Below the pieces are notes generated by a model. It was not told the DNA's origin. It did not search any database and saw nothing but the letters and a program-made list of their open reading frames with translations. Made by a program: the position numbers and the translations under genes. Below, one piece after another: positions 5,797 to 10,155 of a stretch of DNA of 10,155 nt. This stretch comes from RFQD01 sp049314515 (GTDB taxonomy: Bacteria; Actinomycetota; Actinomycetes; Actinomycetales; Microbacteriaceae). Numbering within the stretch: the first letter of the stretch is position 1; each line of letters starts with the position of its first letter. The stretch covers positions 1 through 10,155 of the forward strand of contig JBMOEY010000050.1 in assembly GCA_049314515.1 (NCBI GenBank), given 5' to 3'.

Positions 5797-7115
5797 TTAA
5801 GCAAACCCTCGTAGTGTCGCTGCTGAAGTTGCGAGTCGATCTGCTTGACCGTCTCGAGGCCGACGCCCACGACAATCAGAATCGACGTACCACCGAACGG
5901 GAAGTTTGAATTCGCGCCGACGAGCACCAGAGCGATGAGTGGCAAGAGCGCAACGATGCCGAGATACAGCGAACCGGGGAGCGTGATGCGCGTGAGTACA
6001 TAGTCGAGATACTCCGCAGTCGGGCGTCCCGCACGAATACCGGGGATAAACCCGCCGTAGCGCTTCATGTTGTCGGCCACTTCTTCGGGATTAAACGTGA
6101 TGGCCACGTAGAAGTAGGTAAAGCCCACGATGAGCAAGAAGAACAGCGCCATGTAAATCGGGTGGTCCCCCTGCGTGAGATACGTGGTAATCCACGTGAC
6201 CCACTCGGCGGGCTTCTGACCGGCCGCAGGCTGATTGAACTGTGCGATGAGCGCAGGCAAGTAGAGAAGTGACGACGCGAAAATGACCGGAACCACACCG
6301 GCCATGTTGACCTTGATGGGGATGTAGGTGTTGTTGCCGCCATACGTGCGACGACCTACAACGCGTTTTGCATATTGCACCGGGATGCGCCGCTGAGATT
6401 GCTCGACAAACACGATGGCTGCCACCACGAGCAGACCCACCGCGATCACGATGAGGAATGTGTTCCAGCCCTTTGCCTGCTGGATCGCCCACATGGACTG
6501 TGGGAAACGAGCCGCAATCGACGTGAAGATGAGGAGGGACATCCCGTTACCCACACCCTGCTCGGTGATGAGCTCGGCCATCCACATAATCAGACCAGTA
6601 CCGGCGGTCATGGTGATGACCATGAGAAGAATGGCGTACCACGCGTCATTTGTCAGCAGCTGCGAACATTCCGGAGTTGAGGTGGAGCCGAACAGAGCGC
6701 CCGAGCGAGCAACCGTGATAAGCGTGGTCGACTGCAGCACACCGAGTGCAATCGTCAGGTAACGCGTGTACTGGGTGAGCTTGGACTGGCCGGCCTGTCC
6801 TTCCTTGTACAGGGCCTCGAAGTGAGGGATAACGACGCGCAGTAGCTGCACAATGATCGATGCCGTGATGTAGGGCATGATTCCAAGGGCAAAAATCGAG
6901 AGCTGGAGGAGCGCGCCACCCGAGAACAGGTTGACCAGTTCGTAGAGTCCGGACGTGTTCTGGTTCGCCGCCAAACAGGCTTGTACGTTACCGAAGTCGA
7001 CGAACGGGCTGGGGATGAACGAACCGAAGCGGAACAGAGCCACGATAAAAATCGTGAACCCAATTTTGCGTCGAAGGTCTGGGGTGCGGAAGATCCGCGC
7101 TACTGCGCTAAACAC
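5793..7115 (-). CDS. secY: Preprotein translocase channel subunit SecY
   Basis: SecY is the membrane channel of the Sec translocon, which works with SecE, SecG and the SecA motor and also docks the ribosome. The 440-residue protein shows ten hydrophobic segments, the first at about 17-36 and the last at about 410-425. The periplasmic plug region follows the first. The cytosolic loops bearing ribosome/SecA contacts are visible as QRRIPVQYAKR (241-251) and GGFIPGIRAGRPT (354-366). ITEQGVGNGMSLLIF (183-197) and the ending QIDSQLQQRHYEGLLK are family signatures. The start is GTG with AGGAGA upstream. It lies 96 bases after rplO and overlaps adk by four bases. Cys48 and Cys150 lie in putative external loops. 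Identity is certain. Confidence 0.99.
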   Translation of the reverse strand: MFSAVARIFRTPDLRRKIGFTIFIVALFRFGSFIPSPFVDFGNVQACLAANQNTSGLYELVNLFSGGALLQLSIFALGIMPYITASIIVQLLRVVIPHFEALYKEGQAGQSKLTQYTRYLTIALGVLQSTTLITVARSGALFGSTSTPECSQLLTNDAWYAILLMVITMTAGTGLIMWMAELITEQGVGNGMSLLIFTSIAARFPQSMWAIQQAKGWNTFLIVIAVGLLVVAAIVFVEQSQRRIPVQYAKRVVGRRTYGGNNTYIPIKVNMAGVVPVIFASSLLYLPALIAQFNQPAAGQKPAEWVTWITTYLTQGDHPIYMALFFLLIVGFTYFYVAITFNPEEVADNMKRYGGFIPGIRAGRPTAEYLDYVLTRITLPGSLYLGIVALLPLIALVLVGANSNFPFGGTSILIVVGVGLETVKQIDSQLQQRHYEGLLK

Positions 7116-7211
7116 AAGTCTCTCCTGGTTTGTTTCTTCGTGGTAGGAACACGACCCCCAATTTCACATTGAAGGTCGCGCTCCACACAACGTAAAGAGC
7201 AGTGGCGACGG

Positions 7212-7952
7212 CTATTTCACCGAACCACCGGCGGCAACAATCTTTTGCTCAGCTGAGCTCGAGACCTTGTCGACCGTGACATTCAGCTTAACCGCGATGT
7301 CCCCGTTACCGAGAACCTTGACCAGCTCGTTCTTGCGAACCGCTCCCTTGGACACGAGATCGGAGACGGTGACATCCCCACCCGACGGGTACAGCTCAGC
7401 CAGCTTCTCAAGGTTGACAACCTGGTACTCGGTGCGGAAGGGGTTCTTGAATCCGCGCAGCTTGGGCGAACGCATGTGAAGGGGCATCTGACCACCCTCA
7501 AATCCGATTTTCACCTGATACCGGGCCTTCGTACCCTTGGTTCCACGACCCGCGGTCTTTCCCTTGGATCCCTCACCACGACCAACGCGCGTGCGCGCCT
7601 TCTTTGCACCGGGTGCGGGACGCAAGTGGTGAACCTTGAGGAGGTGCTCCTTAGGCTCGCCGGGCTCTTTCTTCGCAGCAGCCTTGGGAGCTGCCTTCGG
7701 AGCGGCAGCCTTGGGTGCCTCTGCCTTGGGTGCCTCTGCCTTGGCAGGAGCATCCTTCGGGGCAGCTTCAGCCTTGGGAGCCGCGGCCTTGGCAGCCGGA
7801 GCCTTCGCCGCCGGAGCCTTCGCCGCTGCTGCCTTGGGGGCGTCTGCCTTGGCAGCCGGAGCCTTCGCGGCAGCAGGCGCCTTAGCGGCTGGTGCCTTAG
7901 CAGCAGCAGCCTTCGCCGCGGGCTTCGCAGCGTCGTCTTTGTTTTCAGCCAT
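7212..7952 (-). CDS. rplO: 50S ribosomal protein L15 with a long Ala/Lys/Pro-rich N-terminal extension
   Basis: L15 is a late-assembling 50S protein that binds 23S rRNA. Residues about 101-246 are a normal-length L15 core: KEHLLKVHHLRPAPGAKKARTRVGRGEGSKGKTAGRG, the FEGGQMPLHMRSPKLRGF signature, and the C-terminal domain ending IVAAGGSVK. The first 100 residues are an added tract built almost only of Ala, Lys and Pro (units such as KAPAA and KAEAP), predicted unfolded and strongly basic. It resembles the tails of histone-H1-like proteins. The reading frame is continuous into the core, the ATG overlaps the rpmD stop by one base (TAATG), and GGAG lies eight bases upstream, so the long form is probably what is made. 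There is no obvious ribosome-binding site just before the core. Identity is certain; the role of the extension is unknown. Confidence 0.97.
   Translation of the reverse strand: MAENKDDAAKPAAKAAAAKAPAAKAPAAAKAPAAKADAPKAAAAKAPAAKAPAAKAAAPKAEAAPKDAPAKAEAPKAEAPKAAAPKAAPKAAAKKEPGEPKEHLLKVHHLRPAPGAKKARTRVGRGEGSKGKTAGRGTKGTKARYQVKIGFEGGQMPLHMRSPKLRGFKNPFRTEYQVVNLEKLAELYPSGGDVTVSDLVSKGAVRKNELVKVLGNGDIAVKLNVTVDKVSSSAEQKIVAAGGSVK
7708..7744 (-). repeat. 15-base tandem repeat in the rplO extension
   Basis: Two exact copies of gccttgggtgcctct (plus-strand, 7708-7722 and 7723-7737) are followed by a partial third (7738-7744). They encode repeated KAEAP pentapeptides on the minus strand. Unit length is five codons, so copy-number change keeps the frame. 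Confidence 0.9.
7786..7868 (-). repeat. 23-base direct repeat, 60 bases apart, in the rplO extension
   Basis: The same 23-base string occupies 7786-7808 and 7846-7868. The offset is exactly 60 bases (20 codons), and both copies encode AKAPAAKA-type sequence in the same frame. This points to growth of the extension by in-frame duplication rather than only to codon bias for Ala and Lys. Confidence 0.85.
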
Positions 7953-8137
7953 TAGTCAATCTCCTCGACCTTCACCAGGTGAGCAACAGTCTTGACATAA
8001 CCACGGTTGACCGGGCTGTCTTCTTTGACGACGATGTCGCCAATGCGCTTGAGTCCGAGACTGCGAAGCGTGTCGCGCTGGTTTTGTTTTTCGCTAATTA
8101 CCGACTTGATCTGTGTGACCTTGAGACGTGCGGCCAT
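7952..8137 (-). CDS. rpmD: 50S ribosomal protein L30
   Basis: L30 is a small 50S protein bound to 23S rRNA. The 61-residue product has the bacterial short-form length and signatures: LKVTQIKSVISEKQNQRDTL, then SLGLKRIGDIVVKEDSP with the conserved GLKRI turn, and GYVKTVAHLVKVEEID. ATG overlaps the rpsE stop by one base (TAATG) and its own stop overlaps rplO in the same way, so translation of rpsE, rpmD and rplO is probably coupled. Order S5-L30-L15 is the universal spc-operon order. Identity is certain. Confidence 0.98.
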   Translation of the reverse strand: MAARLKVTQIKSVISEKQNQRDTLRSLGLKRIGDIVVKEDSPVNRGYVKTVAHLVKVEEID

Positions 8138-8844
8138 TAGACACCTGCCTTAGCGGCTGCATCGGCACGCACGAGGCGCGCAGGAGCAACCTGGTCGAAG
8201 TCCAAACCGCGACGAGCGGCGACGGCGCGCGGCTCTTCGAGCTGCTTCAGTGCCTCCACCGTGGCGTGAACGATGTTGATCGTGTTGGACGAACCGAGCG
8301 ATTTGCTCAGCACGTCGTGAATGCCAGCACACTCGAGCACGGCACGCACCGGTCCACCGGCGATAACACCGGTACCCGCGGCTGCCGGACGCAAAAGTAC
8401 AACGCCGGCAGCGGCTTCACCCTGAACCGGGTGAGGAATCGTGAAACCAACACGCGGCACGCGGAAGAAGTTCTTTTTAGCTTCTTCGACGCCCTTCGAG
8501 ATGGCGAGCGGAACCTCACGGGCCTTACCGTAGCCAATGCCAACCATGCCGTTTCCGTCTCCGACGACGACGAGTGCGGTGAAGCTAAAGCGACGACCAC
8601 CCTTGACGACCTTAGAGACGCGGTTGATGGTGACAACGCGCTCGAGGAACTGGCTCTTGTCTGCGTCGCGGTCGCGGTTGCGGTCTTTGTTGGGGTTACG
8701 CTCACGCGCCCCACGACGAGCCTCACGAGGCTCATCCCGCACCGACTCCGTAACTTCTGCCACAACAGCATCCGCCACGACAGCTTCGGTTACGACGGTT
8801 TCTGCTTCTGCAGCCACCTCGTTCTCCTTTTCAATCTCGCTCAC
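8137..8844 (-). CDS. rpsE: 30S ribosomal protein S5 with charged N-terminal extension
   Basis: S5 lies at the back of the 30S body and contributes to decoding accuracy and mRNA unwinding at the entry site. The core is about residues 66-235: FLERVVTINRVSKVVKGGRRFSF, VVVGDGNGMVGIGYGKAREVPLAISKG, then the second domain with RPAAAGTGVIAGGPVRAVLE and GSSNTINIVHATVEAL. Residues 1-38 are acidic and repetitive (VVTEAVVADAVVAEV), and 39-65 are Arg/Asp-rich (EARRGARERNPNKDRNRDRD). The coordinates use the GTG overlapping the rplR stop (GTGA). A second GTG at 8817 (residue 10) has a much better ribosome-binding site, so the true product may be 226 residues. E. coli S5 is 167 residues; actinobacterial ones are commonly longer. 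Identity is certain, the start is not. Confidence 0.97.
   Translation of the reverse strand: MSEIEKENEVAAEAETVVTEAVVADAVVAEVTESVRDEPREARRGARERNPNKDRNRDRDADKSQFLERVVTINRVSKVVKGGRRFSFTALVVVGDGNGMVGIGYGKAREVPLAISKGVEEAKKNFFRVPRVGFTIPHPVQGEAAAGVVLLRPAAAGTGVIAGGPVRAVLECAGIHDVLSKSLGSSNTINIVHATVEALKQLEEPRAVAARRGLDFDQVAPARLVRADAAAKAGV
8815..8829 (-). promoter_or_regulatory. Internal ribosome-binding site and alternative rpsE start
   Basis: Inside the first codons of rpsE the minus strand reads AAGGAG (8824-8829), six bases, then GTG (8815-8817). Spacing and sequence are ideal. By contrast the GTG at 8844 has only GA-rich sequence about 12 bases upstream. Either the protein begins at 8817 with MAAEAETVV, or both starts are used, the first by coupling to rplR termination. 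Confidence 0.55.
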
Positions 8845-9200
8845 AGGTTGAGTCCACCCTCTCGCGCTCCTTCGGCGATCGCGGCAACGCGACCGGCGTA
8901 CTTGTTTCCACCGCGGTCAAAAACCACGGCCTCAATGCCGGCCTTCTTGGCGCGCTCTGCGACCAACTCGCCAACCTTTTTGGCTTTGGCGGTCTTGTCT
9001 CCAGCGAAGCCGCGGAGTTCGGTCTCCATCGTCGACGCCGAAGCAACCGTGTGGCCCTTCGAATCATCAACAACCTGAACGAATACGTGGCGTGCCGAAC
9101 GAGTCACAACCAGTCGCGGACGAGTAGTCGTGCCTTCAACCTTCTTGCGAAGTCGTGCGTGACGACGATCGCGCGATGCAGATTTGCTCTGAATAGCCAT
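8841..9200 (-). CDS. rplR: 50S ribosomal protein L18
   Basis: L18 binds 5S rRNA with L5 and helps attach it to the central protuberance of the 50S subunit. The 119-residue protein has the family length. A basic N-terminal tail (SASRDRRHARLRKKVEGT) is followed by RPRLVVTRSARHVFVQVVDDSKGHTVASAST. The end contains AERAKKAGIEAVVFDRGGNKYAGRVAAIAEGAREGGL, the classic C-terminal motif. ATG lies 3 bases after the rplF stop, and the stop overlaps the rpsE GTG by four bases. Only weak Shine-Dalgarno-like bases precede it, so translational coupling to rplF is likely. Identity is certain. Confidence 0.98.
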   Translation of the reverse strand: MAIQSKSASRDRRHARLRKKVEGTTTRPRLVVTRSARHVFVQVVDDSKGHTVASASTMETELRGFAGDKTAKAKKVGELVAERAKKAGIEAVVFDRGGNKYAGRVAAIAEGAREGGLNL

Positions 9201-9203
9201 GGT

Positions 9204-9740
9204 TTACTTACCACTCTTTCCGGCCTTGCGGCGAACAACTTCGCCGGCGTAACGCACACCCTTGCCCTTATAGGGCTCTGGCTTGCGAAGCTTACGGATG
9301 TTCGCAGCAACCTCGCCGACGGCCTGCTTGTCGATGCCCTTCACGGTGAGCTTGTTGTTGCCCTCGACCTCAAAGGTGATGCCGGCAGGCGGGTCAACCG
9401 TGATCGAGTGAGAGTAACCGAGGGCGAATTCAAGAGAAGAACCCTTGGCAGCGACACGATAACCCGTGCCAACAACCTCGAGGCCCTTTTCATAGCCTGC
9501 GGTCACACCGATGATCTGGTTTGCGATCAGTGTGCGTGTGAGTCCGTGCAGCGAACGCGATACACGCTCGTCATCGGGACGCGTGACGACAACCTGGTTG
9601 TCTTCAATAGCCACACGGATGGGGTTCGAAACAACGAGCGACAGCTCGCCCTTCGGACCCTTGACGGTGACGTTCTGTCCGTCAATGTTGACGGTAACGC
9701 CACCGGGAATGTCGATGGGGAGGCGACCAATACGTGACAT
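9204..9740 (-). CDS. rplF: 50S ribosomal protein L6
   Basis: L6 lies at the base of the L7/L12 stalk next to the sarcin-ricin loop, where GTPase factors bind. The 178-residue protein has the two repeated alpha/beta domains expected: the first opens MSRIGRLPIDIPGGVTVNIDGQ and contains VKGPKGELSL; the second contains GYSHSITVDPPAGITFEVEGNN and the family signature RKPEPYKGKGVRYAGEVVRRK (152-172). The length matches the family. ATG is 6 bases after the rpsH stop with no strong ribosome-binding site in that short gap, so coupling to rpsH translation is likely. Identity is certain. Confidence 0.98.
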   Translation of the reverse strand: MSRIGRLPIDIPGGVTVNIDGQNVTVKGPKGELSLVVSNPIRVAIEDNQVVVTRPDDERVSRSLHGLTRTLIANQIIGVTAGYEKGLEVVGTGYRVAAKGSSLEFALGYSHSITVDPPAGITFEVEGNNKLTVKGIDKQAVGEVAANIRKLRKPEPYKGKGVRYAGEVVRRKAGKSGK

Positions 9741-9746
9741 GTCGGG

Positions 9747-10145
9747 TTACCACACGTAGGCGAGCACTTCTCCGCCTACGCCTTTCTGCTCGGCCTGACG
9801 GTCAGTGAGAAGACCGTTGGAGGTGGACAGGATGGCAACACCGAGTCCGCCAAGAACCTTGGGGATTTCGGTCGACTTTGCGTAAACACGCAAACCGGGC
9901 TTGGAAACGCGCTTGATTCCAACAATCGACTTCTCGCGGTTCGGTCCAAACTTCAGGTTGAGCGTCAGTGTCTGACCCACACGGGCGTCAGCCACGTCCC
10001 AACCGGCGATGAAACCTTCCGCCTTGAGGATGTCGGCAATGCGCAGCTTGAGCTGCGAGCTGGGCATCGACACAGTGTCGTGATGCGCCGAGTTCGCATT
10101 GCGCAGTCTGGTCAGCATGTCTGCGACCGGATCTGTCATTGTCAT
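9747..10145 (-). CDS. rpsH: 30S ribosomal protein S8
   Basis: S8 is a primary 16S rRNA-binding protein of the central domain; in E. coli it also represses spc-operon translation at rplE. The 132-residue protein is complete within the window: MTMTDPVADMLTRLRNANSAHHDTVSMP at the start, and the C-terminal RNA-binding signature STSNGLLTDRQAEQKGVGGEVLAYVW. The ATG at 10145 is the family's usual start; the Met at residue 3 is a less likely alternative. Only ten bases upstream are visible and they contain no Shine-Dalgarno sequence, which may lie just outside. Neither rplE nor rpsN can be seen here. Identity is certain. Confidence 0.98.
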   Translation of the reverse strand: MTMTDPVADMLTRLRNANSAHHDTVSMPSSQLKLRIADILKAEGFIAGWDVADARVGQTLTLNLKFGPNREKSIVGIKRVSKPGLRVYAKSTEIPKVLGGLGVAILSTSNGLLTDRQAEQKGVGGEVLAYVW

Positions 10146-10155
10146 ATGTGTTTTT

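Noticed and set aside
7116..7211. Promoter in the 96-base rplO-secY gap (TTTACG-17-TTCAAT)
   Set aside because: The -10 lacks the A at position two expected in actinobacterial promoters and the -35 is weak. Small inverted pairing CGACC/GGTCG there is also too short to call.
7700..7920. Repeat-rich stretch considered as a CRISPR array or minisatellite
   Set aside because: Repeat units are multiples of three, vary in sequence, lack unique spacers and translate in frame as part of L15.
7476..7955. Plus-strand frame with Leu/Gly/Ser/Arg repeats and a second Ala/Gly-rich frame (7636-7995)
   Set aside because: Both are the complement of the repetitive Ala/Lys/Pro codons of the L15 extension. The minus-strand frame continues into a true L15 core, so that one is coding.
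8128..9078. Long plus-strand open reading frame of 316 codons opposite rpsE and rplR
   Set aside because: It lies entirely opposite well-recognised ribosomal protein genes, its translation resembles no family I know, and GC-rich coding DNA commonly gives such antisense frames. The same holds for the plus-strand frames at 4259-4858, 5050-5775 and 9051-9737.
1..10155. Hidden accessory system such as defence, toxin-antitoxin or mobile DNA
   Set aside because: The window is filled by intact housekeeping genes on one strand in conserved order, with short gaps and no transposase, integrase, tRNA gene, terminal repeats or composition break that I can see.

Overview
The window is a stretch of the conserved ribosomal-protein super-operon (the right part of the spc operon plus the alpha operon) of an actinobacterium. 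All sixteen genes lie on the minus strand, so transcription runs from the right edge to the left. The gene order, secY-adk-map-infA-rpmJ-rpsM-rpsK-rpoA-rplQ-truA, the short zinc-free adenylate kinase, frequent GTG starts and the wording of Map, SecY and S5 fit Micrococcales, most likely Microbacteriaceae. Base composition looks moderately rather than extremely GC-rich, which would suit one of the lower-GC aquatic lineages of that family. That placement is inference, with low certainty below family level.

Layout, in transcription order: rpsH, rplF, rplR, rpsE, rpmD and rplO are packed with gaps of 3 to 6 bases or overlaps of 1 to 4 bases (TAATG, GTGA). A 96-base gap leads to secY, adk and map, which overlap each other. 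A 137-base gap with a promoter candidate precedes infA, followed by rpmJ, rpsM, rpsK, rpoA and rplQ with gaps of 41 to 179 bases. A strong intrinsic terminator closes the run after rplQ. truA follows, apparently with its own promoter and a leaderless start. The last 69 bases at the left edge hold a possible promoter pointing out of the window. No stretch above 300 bases lacks a gene.

The genes work together in making and using ribosomes: 30S proteins S8, S5, S13 and S11; 50S proteins L6, L18, L30, L15, L36 and L17; initiation factor IF-1; the RNA polymerase alpha subunit; the SecY translocon channel that docks on the ribosome; Map, which trims nascent chains; Adk, which balances adenine nucleotides; and TruA, which modifies tRNA anticodon arms.

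This is core housekeeping DNA and I see no mobile element, CRISPR array, defence system or new enzyme. The points worth a second look are low-complexity tails on L15 (basic), L17 (acidic) and S5 (acidic then basic); the absence of rpsD between rpsK and rpoA, where a 168-base gap can fold into hairpins instead; a terminator-like hairpin overlapping the rpsM stop codon; an ambiguous rpsE start; and the apparent leaderless promoter of truA.
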